Positions 24,484-37,265 of a DNA stretch of 64,000 bases are shown here, one piece after another (the first letter of the stretch is position 1; every line of letters begins with the position of its first letter). This stretch comes from Valencia hispanica (Eukaryota; Chordata; Actinopteri; Cyprinodontiformes; Valenciidae), in the NCBI GenBank assembly GCA_963556495.2, contig OY747722.1:20717501-20781500 (forward strand), written 5' to 3'. The translations under genes were made by a program, and so were the position numbers. The notes under the pieces are model-generated. The model saw only the letters and a list, made by a program, of their open reading frames with translations. It was not told the origin of the DNA and ran no database searches.

Positions 24484-26937
24484 GAGGGCCAACCAGCAAT
24501 CAGTCACCCTTCACCTTTTCAGAGCGCTGAATAGGTGAGATAAACCAGAAATAAAAAAGCAAGCAGTTGACTTTAAAATTAAACGAGAGCATGCCAACTC
24601 CTGTAAGGTCTGCTGACATAAATATACATACATGAGCATGACAAACCCTCACACAGGAACTATTGCACAGACGTCAAGCACATAGACACACTCGCACACT
24701 GAGCTCTGCTCCCGTGTGATCTCGCCTCAGCCTTCCTGGACTGGAACAAATAATGGAGGGGAAGTCGACTGTGGGATTTTGAAGCTCTCCGCTGTTCGTG
24801 ACACTGTGTGTCAGCGCTGTATCCCTTTTTCTTTTTTTACTAACACAGCACAGGGAACAAGGTCTTTGAATAATAAATACACCAAAGTTTTCGCACAACT
24901 CCGGCCACAGATGCTCGTCCGGCAAACAATGTTGATGTGTTGAGGAAGTGAGTCCAAGAAGGACTCTGGAATGAATATAGGATGCATGTTCAGACACAAT
25001 ACATGACTGAACTGAGGTGGGCCTGGGAAGTAAGAGAGCTGGTGGCCTGAAACTTCAAAAATTCGTGTGTACATACAGACAACTGACATTCCTGGGAAAG
25101 GTGTAGAACTGCAAGATAAGCAAAAAAAATCAGAAGTTGGGGATATTTTTCTGGCAAATCAGAAAAGAAATCAAAGGGGATTGTTCCCTAGCAGAAAAAT
25201 CAGAATAATAGTGACCAGATTTTGATTCATTATTCTGACAAGCTGCAATTGACAATATTTTCAAACTCCCTTTGCCAAAGCTAAAAGAATTCTGAAGACA
25301 AACTAGCTTGACATTTTTTTTGATCAGTATTCTTATTCTAGAAAACTTTGTGAATTTCCATTTTTTTTAAAACAGTAATGGGAGCAGGGTGATAACAAAG
25401 TACCTCAACTTGAGCAGCACATGCTTGGGCAATATACTTCATTTTAACTGAGGTAAAACGGGGCACGCTGAGGTTTAGGTGATGAACAAGGGGCCATTGT
25501 AGTAGTTGATGTGTCCATCGTCAGCTGATATTTAATACTCCTGTTCCGCAGCATGGCCCGAACATGACAGAAAATCATTAGCCACCGTGGGCTGTTAACT
25601 GTCACATGAGTGATTGAATAGGCAGTGAGCCATGGAGTTTTGTATAGCAGTTAAACATCTGTCCTGAAGATTCGTGGTGGCAGACGGCTGAGGTCAATGA
25701 TGAGGCAGTTTCGGGAGACAGCCACTCCTCCTCTCTGAGGGATTGGGGGGCTCCTTGGCATGTCACATCAGAATGGGGATCAAGTATAGGTCAAGCCCAC
25801 ACTTTAAGCATTATTTCATAGTTCAGGTAATGAAAAGCTGTGCTAGAAATAGCTTGAAGGTATACGCACCTTTCTGAACTCCCAGCTTCGGAGATCATGG
25901 CCATTTAAGCAGCTTCGTTGGCCCTAGACTTCAGTTCATTTCCAGTTTGCAAAAAACTAAATCAGCTACTTTGGAAACATCACAATGTCTTCATCACTCA
26001 CAGCCTGTGATAAACTGTGAAAAGGTTCAAATAGATAAGAAAGAATCCTACAAATCTTACTCAAATATTACACACAATGTCCAGAAACAACTTACAGAAA
26101 CACATTATCCTGCTTCATTCTAATATTACACTCATTGCAATCAGTTGATATAGCCTCGGGCTTGGATCAGGGCCCTGATAGGTGCATATTTAAATGATTG
26201 ATACCTGAAGTCATCTCAGGAAGTTGTAAAATTCCATCTAGACATCCAGCCACAATTTGCCCAACAATTTTCTATGTACCACGTTTTGTGTGGCTGGCTT
26301 ACAGAACTGTGACATAAAAAGTTCTTAATTGAGAGCAAAATGGAACTGACAGAAAAATATTTGTGTGAACAAACTTTGTGAATGAAGATGATTCTGACTG
26401 GGATAGATTCTCAACCTAATGAAGTGTTTTCACTCTTCCAGTAATAATGGCGAATGAGTGAGAGCAACACTAATTTGACTGCTTCAGTTTCCTCTCCACA
26501 TCATGTGAGCTGCAGTGATCTTCCTGGACCACTCTTGTTCTTAAATAAGTTGCTTAGAGAGCAGCTGAAACACCACTTATGAAATTGTATGGCATTCAAA
26601 ACAAATTGCAAAGTTTATGAAGAAGGAAAATGATTTTCTGCAAGTTGTTTGTGCACACCATTATCTGGAACCATAATTCTATATTAGCTGAATTATCAAT
26701 GACTCATATCACAACACAGTAAACATGCTAGGTTTAGCTTAGCGTTTTAATAAAGAAATCCGTACAGGTTTTAAATTGTAATCAAAAAAGCAAATATACG
26801 TACCAGAAGGGCACTTGGAGAGGGCAGAGCCCCGCCAAGGCAGCTCAGACCCCCCCAGACGGTGCTACGGATCACCCCCCAAGATCTAATCCTTTTTTTC
26901 CTGATGAATATTTCAGAAAAATCCATCTAGAACTTTT
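24484..26937. other. Unique non-coding stretch, no gene seen
   Basis: ORFs at 24674-25089 overlap on both strands and show no motif. The block 25480-25790 is non-repetitive and GC-balanced and may be a conserved non-coding element. No repeats recognised. Confidence 0.4.
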
Positions 26938-27850
26938 TGGGCCAGATTTATCAAAGGTTTGTGCTTGTTAAAACTTGTAAAAACATCCAGTAGGTGATTT
27001 ACAAGCATGCGCAGGGAGGACTGCGCCTGTTAAAACCACAGCAAGATGTGTGCAATTCATTTTGCGCTTTTGCCCTCGATGAATATGCAATGTGAGCGTT
27101 TCTGTCAGAAGGCACAAAATATTGGGAGAACATACTAATAAGTATGCGTTCCAAGCGCAGTGTGATTTATTAAACATGAAACTGTTTGCGCCGGCTATTT
27201 TGGCACCTATTTTTACCTCCTCTGAAAGGCATGCCTTAACTTTGCGCCACCACAATTCAACATACGTTTATTACAGACTAACGAAAAATATCATTCACAC
27301 ACATTCTAACCTTGTATTAATTAACAGTAATGGCCATTAACCTGACAGTTATGTCAATTTTTTCCCTTTCTTCCCAAAGACGCATCATAACTCACTGCGC
27401 GCTCAATGTGTCTGCACCTGCTGTCTCTGTAATACGGCGACTGCATGGAGCAGAGAGCGGTGCATATATACACCACACGCATTTTATTTATAACAAACAA
27501 AAAGAACATTCACAGACATTCTAACCTAATAGTAATTAACTCTCTAACAGCCATTGACTTGACAGGTATGTTTTGTTTTTTTGTTTCCTTTTTTTTCCAA
27601 AGACGCATCATGAATCCACTGCGCCTATTCCTCCTCTCTCTGGCTGTGGAGCAGTGAATGGGGCAGAAAGGCTGGCACACACAGCAGCGGACGCCAAGTC
27701 CTCTTTTAAATACTGCTCTATGCACCTTTTATGAATTGCGCAATCAATCTTAGATCAACCGCAAATGAAGGACAACCCAGTGGCAATATTTTCTTGCGCC
27801 GCATGCGGTTTTGCGCTCTTTATTTGGAATATTGATAAATCAGGCCCTTT
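26938..27850. mobile_element. MITE-like DNA transposon with internal tandem duplication
   Basis: The ends form an imperfect inverted repeat: GGGCCAGATTTATCAA at about 26940 and, reversed, GGGCCTGATTTATCAA ending at about 27846 (15 of 16 bases). TTT adjoins both ends and could be a 3-bp target duplication, as in PIF/Harbinger-type elements. The interior is GC-richer, with many TGCGC phrases, and encodes no transposase. About 110 bases at 27291-27400 recur at 27507-27612 (CATTCAC..ACATTCTAAC, then CCAAAGACGCATCAT), a tandem duplication of a unit near 216 bases. A non-autonomous element is the best reading; the superfamily is not certain. Confidence 0.6.
27291..27612 (+). repeat. Two copies of a roughly 216-bp unit
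   Basis: Copy 1 begins at about 27291 and copy 2 at about 27507. Shared phrases include ACATTCTAAC, AGTAAT..CCATT..CTTGACAG and CCAAAGACGCATCAT. They are diverged, so the duplication is not recent. Confidence 0.65.
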
Positions 27851-30800
27851 GAGTTATGTTGATAACCCAAAAGACAAACAAACAAATTTTTAATCTAAAG
27901 TGCAAGGAACTTTTCAAGGCAAGTTTTTTTCCATCTTTTCATTTATTTTGTAGCAAGAATATTTTTTCCATTTAGTTTCAAACCCGAATGGTTTTCAGTC
28001 TTTTCAAATTTAAGCCCTTTGATGTCACTACATGTGACATATTGCTTATAAAACATTTTGTCCATGGAGCTCTTTGGGTCACCTTACCAATAAAATTTGT
28101 TTGTTTTTACTATTATATTCTTACATTTTAGAACAACTGTCGCCATTGCATTCATCAAACCTTTGTGATACAACTCCACACAGGGAAGCCCACTTTTTCT
28201 TTAAATATATCCAAGTAGGCAGCACCAAAACTGCCCCAATGGACAGTCTTAAAATATCTCTCCATAGAGAATTTGGATATTTTCTATCTAATTCTCTCAC
28301 CACAGATTCTGAATCCTCTTCTTTAAAGGAGTCTTGACATACAGACCAAGGTGGTGTAAGCAGCCTATACATAGGATTGGTTTTGTTCAACAAGGGCCAA
28401 ATCTCCATACTATTCCCTGCTGGCTTCTGTCTTTGTAGTAGGAAGCCCAAGTTGATGCACCCCCCTTACAAAAGGGGGAAAGAAGATTGCAGTGGGGGAA
28501 AAAAACGGACCAAAAGTACCACATTAAATATTTTCAGTGCCAAATGTTCATTAAAAATCAACACTGGTAAATGTTTCTCTCAATTTCCTCTTCATCTAAT
28601 GAACCAATACATGAAAGACGGTAGGGAAAAAAAGAGGTATGAAATTGTCAAATTATAAATTAAGCTGCTGCTTCAATTATTTGCTTGGTTTGATAACATG
28701 TGGTTAATTTTTGAACAAGGTTAATTACAAGAGGGTTAATGATGTCCTTGTGAAAACCGAGAACTCATATTTTTTGCCTAAATTACACTGCCATATGTGA
28801 ACCAAATATTTTCTTCAGTTTATTCATAAGTATTAATAAATATATTAGAAATCAGACGGCTTGAAAGAGAAGGCCATGTTCTAATGTGACATATTTGAGC
28901 GGTTTCTTGAAACATTTTGTAACAATAATTGCCGCAGTCGACTTCTCACCAGAGGTAATCAGAATCTCGCGGTCTTTGGTCAGTGGCCAATTTATTTCAT
29001 GAGGTAGTGGGATATTGCACATAGTGTTTTTTTGTGTGCGTGTGTGTGCACAATACAGACAGGAGAGCTAGAGAGGAACAAACAGAGGGCAAGTTGGTGT
29101 GATCACTCATTCACACTGGAGCTGCTTGACGTAGAGCTCTACAGGGCATGATTACCAGGCCCTGGGTGATCCTTCAACTCTCCGTCTGACACTCGCTGCC
29201 TCCACTCTCCACGTTCCGTTCCTCTCTTCTAATTCATCTCTCTAAATCGTCTCCCTTTAGCTCCACACTAAATTTTTCTTTCCTTCATCATGTCGCCACA
29301 GTGTTTTATTTACTCCTGCAGCTCTCTGTCTGTCTATATAATGTGTTTCTGCCAGTCTGATAAATAAAGCAGTTTGTCTTTTTACAGTGCCCAGGACGCT
29401 TACAGTTAATGTCTTCTCATCCACCTCTGCCATTTATCAGGCTTGAGACGGGCATGCACTGCCTGTGTGCAGGTCCCTCGTGGCAAATTTAAAGACCATT
29501 AGATTTCATGTAAAGATAAATAAGTTGCAGCTACGCTATAGGTTGAATGGGTAAACTGTTTGATATTTTATTGAAGCAATTGCATTTTGACATTATTTTT
29601 AGGAGTTTAGTTGAGCTTGTCTGGATTTGCAACGATGTGGCTTTAACTACAGATTAAAATAATCAGCACTATTTAGTTTAAATTACCAAAAGTGGCTCTT
29701 TGTGTTTATTGTTCCCTAGTTAGGCAAAATGTATCCACCTATTCTCAAGACATGACCTTCCATGTAGAGATTGGAAGAAAAACATTTTTTTGTTGAGAAT
29801 AACATTTTTCAAAAACAATGCAATTAGCGAAAAAAAACAACAAAAAATATATATATATTTTTTTCTTTTTCTTTTTTTACTTGTTAAAACTCTCTCGCTT
29901 TCTGTGCTAGAAATCAATCAACAATGTAAGTTAAGAGTAAGATGTTTTTGACCAAGAAGAAAAGTGAACTATGTCAACAACAACAAAATACACAGGCTGC
30001 AAATGTTTTTTATTATTCTCAAGATTATCGCCACCTGAAGGTTTTGATAAGAAGCGCAGATGTTTTTTTGAAAACTGAGAAAAAATAAAATCTGTTGAAA
30101 CATATCCAGTGTAGAAACCTTTACATTGAGGTTCATAATTGAAGGAATAGAGACAGAACGACCATATTGGTTGATATGCTTTCCAGTCTGTTTAACATAA
30201 TCTGCAGTGCTTGGAAGAAACTTGAAAAGAGAGCGACCAAAACATTAGCACCTTTAAACAATGATGTTCATAGGAAAACATTAAGTTCTTGAAGTAGGAT
30301 AAATATCTTACTTTGGATTGATCAACTGTAACCCGCCTTAAAAACAAGAAAGTAAATTGATTAAAGCGTCTCAAAAACAAAGAAGTCAGCCTAACGTAAG
30401 CGTGCTACTTCAGCTGGTGAGGCAATATGCTCGCTTACTGATCCTCTAAACATAAAGTGTAACGCTACATGGTTGTATGTGGAGAGCTGTCAGATCATTA
30501 TTTTGTAACAGAACAAGGACCATTGGTGAGTCAAGTGAAAGACAAAATCACAGTAATGTTGACAATGTCATACTAATGAAAGTGGGAATTTTATACCCAA
30601 TATTTGGAGGTTTTTCTTAGAGAATATCTCAAATATTCTAAAGAAATACATGGGCACAATGCTACTTGATATGCAAATGACTGGTGTTAGCAAAGCAGCA
30701 TGTCCAGGGGGCTGCAGCCATTCCATTTATTTCTCTTGGCTGTACACCTAAGAGCAGAAATAAGAAAGACTATAGATTTTAGCTACTCCGGTAGTGCTAA

Positions 30801-32491
30801 GACGGTTTCCACTATGTGTACTAAAAGGTATATTTGGTTTTTGAACTATTATAATAGATAGTTCCAAGCTTTTTTAGAGGGAGTCTCTAGTGTTTGCAGA
30901 TTTTAGCTATTCGAGGAGGCTGTGGCCCCTAACCCACACAAATACCAGTGGACCACTGTTGTCAATTTTTAACGATATAGCATGGTTACACTCTCACAAT
31001 GGAGATAATGGATTTTGGAAAATAATTTTAAACAGGATGATAAATGCTGTGTTAAAAAATTGACTTAGCAATTGTGATAATTAATCATGATTTTAATGTT
31101 GACCCAAATACGTGTCCATACCTCCAAGCTACGCTTACTTGCCAAGATTTCCATTGTTATATTTTTTTTATTTTCAGTGCCACTCATTTTTCAAATTTAG
31201 AAATATAGATATATAGATATATATAGATATATATCTGTAGTGATGGTGATTTACATCAAATGCAACAACAATCTAACTTAATTCTAGTTTAGTTTGTTGA
31301 GTTTATAGACTGATATCTTATAATTTTGTATTTTAGCTTTCAGAAAAAACTTTTTAAGTGAGGAAAAAGTCAGGGAAAAAGTCGAATACTTTTTTGCTTG
31401 AATGAAACCTCACAAAATATTAGCAGCTCATTTACCAAATATTAAGTAGGAAATTCAGGAAGTAGAGTGATAAAAAGTTAGATGGTGAGTGAGCTGAATT
31501 TGAGCTCCTGCTCAATGGGTCTAATCTCCTCTTGTTAGATGGACACAAGGGACTTGGAGTGACTTTTAAGGGGACTAGGGCATTACAATGATGGCCTTGC
31601 ACCAATCTTTTTATGCTCTACCCAACAGAGTTCTTATAGACATGGTTGGCTTAAAACCACCTTGTTAACAAAAAGAAAGTGGGAAGAGAGGGAAAAAAAA
31701 AAATCACCCTGACACTTCTGCTGTGTGTACTTGAAAAATTTCAAACACTTGTCTTTTCTTTACCATAATAGATGTCAGTTTTTCTCTGATGTAGCTCAAA
31801 AAAGGAGGTGCGGCACACGGGGTCTCGCTCTTCCCCGCGATCGGAGCCATCACTCAATAGCAAAAAGGATCTGTGTTGTTCGACATCAAACAAAGGAGAC
31901 ATTCGTAGTATCACCTGCGGAGCGCTCCAAAAGGATGAAGCAAAATATCTTCAAATCACTTGTCCAAGACATTTCCCCCTATTAAAGCTGCCTGCACGCA
32001 GGCTTTAAGGCGGAGACAGGCCCTTTAGATAAGCTAAACCAAACCCGGGTGTTACAGCTGAGAGATCACACACACAGTCTCTGTTCTGTTACAGAGCTCT
32101 CCTTTGCAACAGCATGCCATAAAAAAATAAAAAATACTAAAACGGCTGCAAGTTAAACACCAATAAATGGGAACCATGCTACCTAGCTATTTAACTGTAT
32201 AAGGAAATTCAATTTGTACATTATGTTTAGTTTCAAATGTAGACGTTTTGCATTTCAATTAATTCATAGCTATGACTGACTCAGTTGTAAAGAATACAAA
32301 TGTATGAAGGGAAAAATCTTTAATTTCTTCATCAAAACATTTATATTTTCAGACGCGTTGTCTGAATTTTTAGGTGAAACATTTACTTTTATTTAGTGTT
32401 GGTGTGGCTGTGGGCGCCTATTGTATCTGTTACAAGGTGTATGACTCCCAACTGTGAAAATCTGGTAGTAGCGCTTCAGTTCTAGATGTGT
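27851..32491. other. Long unique stretch; CNE-like block at 31790-32000
   Basis: No gene or clear transposon. Frames of 60-109 codons at 28074-28658 overlap on both strands without motif. TATATA-rich patches occur at 29845 and 31205-31235. The block 31790-32000 stands out: non-repetitive, CpG-containing, with ATCAAACAAAGG (SOX/TCF-type core), and it looks like a conserved enhancer. The frames at 31725-32008 run through it in two registers and are not convincing exons. Confidence 0.4.
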
Positions 32492-32527
32492 TTTGGTGTG
32501 TGTGTGCACACGTATATATATAAATAT

Positions 32528-32559
<32 letters not shown>

Positions 32560-32570
32560 GTGTGTGTTGT
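32492..32570. repeat. (GT)n/(TA)n microsatellite
   Basis: GTGTGTGTGCACACG leads into about 50 bases of TA repeats with single A interruptions, then GTGTGTG. Confidence 0.95.
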
Positions 32571-34679
32571 AATCTCAGCAGCAGATCATGTTTTCCAGAC
32601 CTCAGATGAGGCAAAGCAGCTTTGGCAGCGGGCCGTTTCATCTCAGGCACTGGGGCCCAAAACAAAGAGAAAATGATTGATTGGATGATGAATTATTTAG
32701 AGGTGGAGAGCTGAGGAATGAACGAGCCTGCGCTGGAGAGAAAGAGAGGATAGTCAGAAAAGCAAGTGAGATAGTGAGAGAGAGACAGAGATTGTGTGCG
32801 TGTGTGTATGCAAGTCCGGGCTCCCTTTATCACTCACTCTGCTTGTAGAAGATAGGAATTAAAGGAAAAACTTGGCCCTAATTGTACTAATGCGTGTCAC
32901 TGCAAATTTGCCAAAATAAAATATTGATGTGGATGCAGCAGCAGCGCTGCAGAGTGACGACCACTGATTGGATAGGAGATGTATTTGCTCAGAGATCTAC
33001 AGGACAGTTGAACCTACATGTAAGAGTGCACCAAAAAAAGGAAAGCAGCACCAGACATCTTTTTACCACAGTTTGTCTGAATTTTCTTCCCTTTTTATAC
33101 TTAATATTTGCATATAAACTCACATATACAGCTAAGCATTACCCATTTCCCCACAAAATGTCATTGATAGAAATGTAGGAATGAATTCAGGAAACCAGGA
33201 TGTTATACCCAAATGGACCACAGGGGGCACTGATGTGATATGTGAGGAAGAAACAAACAAGAGTTGAGAGAAAGGTTGAGAGACAGGAATAAGAAAAAAG
33301 TGTGTAGAAACGAGAAAGAAAAAAGAGAGAGACTGGATGTGGGAGGGAGAGGAAGAGAGGCGCAATGAGGCAAGGCTACAGGGATGAACGCAAAGCGTCT
33401 CTCTCCCTTCATTTTTTCAATATCCCGTCCTCATGAAATTTCATTTGGATTGTAAATGTTCAGTAATTTACCATCATAAATGTGTAATGGGCCCCTGAAT
33501 CCAATGACATTGTGCTGGCTAATCAAGTCATTTGAAAATGAATATAGATCTATTAAAGTGGAACTCAGCATTTTGCCTTTGTTAAGACTGGCACTCTGTC
33601 AAACATAGGGAAGGTTTCTTAAAGGGAAGATTCCGCTAATAAACATCTTCTTAACCCAAAGCAAAAACGTGTTTTCATCCTAAACAGAGGTTCCTGGTTT
33701 AAGATGAAGTTCTTTTGCTAAATTCTGATTTGTTTTTTCATTTGAAAGCTTACTTGAAGGCGCCGCAGGAGAGAAGGGACTCATTTAAAACCTCGTTCTG
33801 AAAACCGACAGATGGGACTGCCACTTAATGATGCTTCATTTTCAGCTGGGAAAATATAGCAAAATTAAATTCTCGGGATTTAAACTGCTTCTCGGTCCCA
33901 CGGCATGCAGCCTAAGAAAAAACTAAAATAAAACACACACAATAACGCACACACTCTGTAGGATTACTGCCCCTTATCTGCGAGAGACGAGGCCCGAGGC
34001 ACTACTTACAAACACTTAATCAAAAACCAAGTTAAACTTGTGGCAGCCTGTGACTCTTAAAAACAGAGAGCAATGGAGAGCGAAGAATGCAAATTGTTAA
34101 TGTTTGAAGCCTGTCGGGCTGTGCGCGTGTGCATCTATTACGACTAACTCTGAAGGGAAGTAAATATTCTCTAACTAAACCCAAATAGGTTTATCAAGAA
34201 ATTCACCAAGAAAACGAATGTTTTTAGGTAGTTTTTAAAAGAGCGTGAACCAACAATACAAAGACAAACTCTTCATCTTTAAGTTTAAAGGTGTACATAC
34301 ATGAGGAGAACCACTTTGGTTTTGGTGAGCAACCCCAGGACTAGATGTTCAAATGGTTTCAACACCTCCAGGTGAATTCTTTCAACCATTTCAAACTAAT
34401 ATCCTACCACCCTTTCAGAGCCTATGTCTATTATGTAAATCAATTATTTCATACCTGTATACTTAACCACTTTGAATTAGTTTAATTGAATTGGTAATTA
34501 GGCACTATGGAGATAATCAAACCTAAAAATGTTCAAACCTTACATATACATTTATTCTATTTATATCATGTTTGCAAGATTTCATGTTATGCCCAATTTC
34601 TACTTATTCTGGTTCGAACTCCCATTTGGGTAATTTGATGAATCATGAAATAAGGCTTCTTAGTAACAACTGAACATAG
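32571..34679. other. Unique non-coding stretch with CNE-like blocks
   Basis: Purine-rich repeats at 32700-32800 and 33250-33360 give antisense proline/serine-rich false ORFs. The blocks 33480-33580 and 33760-34060 are non-repetitive with ATTA cores and may be conserved. No exon identified. Confidence 0.4.
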
Positions 34680-35562
34680 TTCAAATGCCTCTGACCTGAG
34701 TATTTTTGCTAACTACCCCACACCTTTATGACCTTGATGGACGCATCTTTTGATGGCTACTTCCAGTAGGTTAATCCACCATGTCCTAAAGCTCAAATCA
34801 TCTCAAACAGGTTTCTTAAACATGACAATGAGTTGACTGCACTCCAGTGACCTCCACAGTCATTAGATCTTAATTTAATGTAATATCTCTTAGAAATTAT
34901 GGAACGGAACATGTGCATCGTGTTCAGATCACAAATCTGCAACCACTGTGTAACGGTCTATAGATATGAACCTGAATCTCCAGAAGACTGTTGCCGTCAT
35001 CTTGTTGAAAATTAAGTTCTGAAAGCAAGAGGATGCAAGGATGCAGGCTAGGCAACTTTTTTGTATAGCACACTTTCAACAAGGCAATTCAAGGTATTTT
35101 ACATCTATTAGGGGATAAAATCAAAATAAAAGAAGGAATAAAAGCATAAAACACAACATTAGAGAGACATAACATATGACAATTCAGCTTTTATTAATAA
35201 TTTACTTAAAGGCAGCTCTAAACAGATGGGTTTTTGGCTTTGATTTAAAGATCTCCGTGTTTCAGCATCTTTGTAGTGGTCTGGGAGTTTGTTCCAGATA
35301 AGGGGAGCATAAAAACTGAAAGCTGTTTCTCAATGTTTGGTTCTAATTCTAGGGATGATTAATAGTCTAGAGTTGGAAGACCTGATTGGTCTGGGGGGAT
35401 GGTATAGTGGCAAAAAGTCTTCAACATACTTGTGTGCAAGACCATTCAATAATTTATAAACTGGTAAAATAATTTTGAAGTCTATTCTCTGAGCTACATG
35501 GAGCCAGATGCGACCCGATACTAGCAAGGTGTACCTAATGAAGTAGCTATTGAGTGTTATTA
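34680..35562 (+). mobile_element. Tc1-like transposon 3' half, split by an L2 insertion
   Basis: From 34680 the plus strand reads the middle of a Tc1 transposase (GGCTACTTCCAGTAGG, CATGACAATGAGTTGACTGC), including the region of the second and third catalytic positions, and continues to about 35045. The coding end and terminal repeat resume at 35515 with CGATACTAGCAAGGTGTACC and run to about 35562. Between them lies an L2 fragment on the opposite strand. Stops are frequent. The left half is missing or unrecognisable. Confidence 0.75.
35048..35514 (-). mobile_element. 5'-truncated L2-clade LINE inside Tc1
   Basis: On the minus strand 35527-35330 encodes the C-terminal region typical of this clade (AQRIDFKI..PVYKLLNGLA, then PIRSSNSRLLIIPR.RTKH). 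It is followed by non-coding sequence and an L2-type tail near 35050-35100. Only the last 470 bases of the LINE are present, the usual outcome of incomplete reverse transcription. GATGC occurs at both junctions (about 35028-35042 and 35508-35513) and may be the target duplication. Confidence 0.75.
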
Positions 35563-36788
35563 TCCGGTTATATTGTCAAATTAAATTAATTGTTGATCAC
35601 ACAGATATTTTATGTCCAGTGCTAAGTGTGTTATATCTCTTCTTCTTGGTTTGATGCTTTGGATACCTCTTATCCCTTCTTTCCTTCTGCTCTCTATTCC
35701 CCTTTCCCCCTCTTGCTCCTGGTGCAGCAATCAAGGAGCAGAACTCATTTATCAGGTATGATGGTGGCAGGGGGTGTATTGTGCACTGGTGGGGGGTACT
35801 TGCTTAGCCTCAATGCACTGCGTTAGGCTACTCCCCTGTTGTAAGGTCATTGTAATTAAGTCTCGGCCCGCAGACGCGGACTGTGCCTTTGAGGTTCAAA
35901 TGTCTTTTCCCCTCCATCTCGCAGAGTCCTTTTCCACCCAATTTGATTATAAGATCGTACAAAACAGTCTTATCCCACACCAAATATTAGGGTTCTATCT
36001 GTGAATATTGATTTGTCTGTGGACTCAGTTGAGGTGGAATGAGTTGGATTTCCTTAACTTCCTCAGTGATTACTTTTTGGAAATAGAATATTAGAGTTTC
36101 AGTGATTGCTGCAGATAGAAAATGTGGGACTGGACTCCCCGTTTAAGATTGCTAATCTAGGAACCTGAACTTCTTACTTCAATTACAGCAGCTTGGAGAG
36201 AGAACAATAAAGAGAGGAGATGACCTATTGATGAATTTTATAGCTTTATATCTGTGCTATCTTTCTCAAGCTCTCAATTTACTTTTCTGAACTTGTTGGC
36301 TACAAGGGAGAGAATAGACAACTCTGTTCACAACTTCCACAAAGAGCACAGGTTACGCACAACATTAAGTGTAGCCCAGTATAAGCAGTAACCCTTTGAT
36401 GGCAAACCAGTCCAGATGTGGCAGCTGCTTGCCAGTTACCGCAGCCTCCTTTTCTGTGCGTCACTGAACTGGAAGCCTCCAAGTGTTTTACATGCAGCCC
36501 AGTTGATGCACTCTCCGTACATTTGCAACGTCTATTTTCTTTGTGTTGGAGATGAATGAGTTAAACTGTTCCACCTTCCAGCTGGAAAGATCCTCTTCAA
36601 CAGGAAATCCTAAAGCTAGACCTCAAAAATCCTCTTAAAGATCAGTTTCATACTCTGAGTGACCAATGACATAAACTGCTGACATAAAATGTGCGTCATT
36701 ATTACTGTGGAGTGGCTGTGTGCATCACTGCTTTTACTAAAAATAATCCTTACAAGAGTTTGTAAAAAAGCTTTTCTGGTAATCATAC
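35563..36788. other. Unique non-coding stretch, CNE-like near 35760-35990
   Basis: The block 35820-35990 (GTCATTGTAATTAAGTC, then CGGACTGTGCCTTTGAGG) is non-repetitive and could be conserved. ORFs at 35626-36004 and 36300-36482 lack motifs. No gene seen. Confidence 0.4.
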
Positions 36789-37265
36789 AGATAACTGCAA
36801 AAAATGCATACCCCTGGACCTTTTTCACAGTTTGTCTTATTACAACCACAAAGCTGTGGCATTTGTATTTGATAGAATGACAAAAAGAAAAAAACAAAAA
36901 ACAAACAAAAATGAAACCCAGCAAAATCAAAACTTTTGTTGAAGTAAAATACATGATTTTCAAATGTTCTTACAAATAATGTGTAAGATGTGATGGGCGC
37001 TTAAGTCAATACTTTGTTGAACTGCCTTTTGCTGCAATTACAACTCCAAGTCATTTTGGGCATTTATTAGCTTTGCACACCTAGAAACTGGTATTATTTG
37101 CCCTTACTTCTATATAAAATACTTCATGTTCCATCTGATTAGATGGGTTAACGTCTGGACCACTTTACAACATGAACATCCGTAGATCTTAACCATACCA
37201 TTATAGATCTGATTCTATGTTTAGGGTCATTGTCCTGCAGAAACTTAAACCTCCAACTCACTTGT

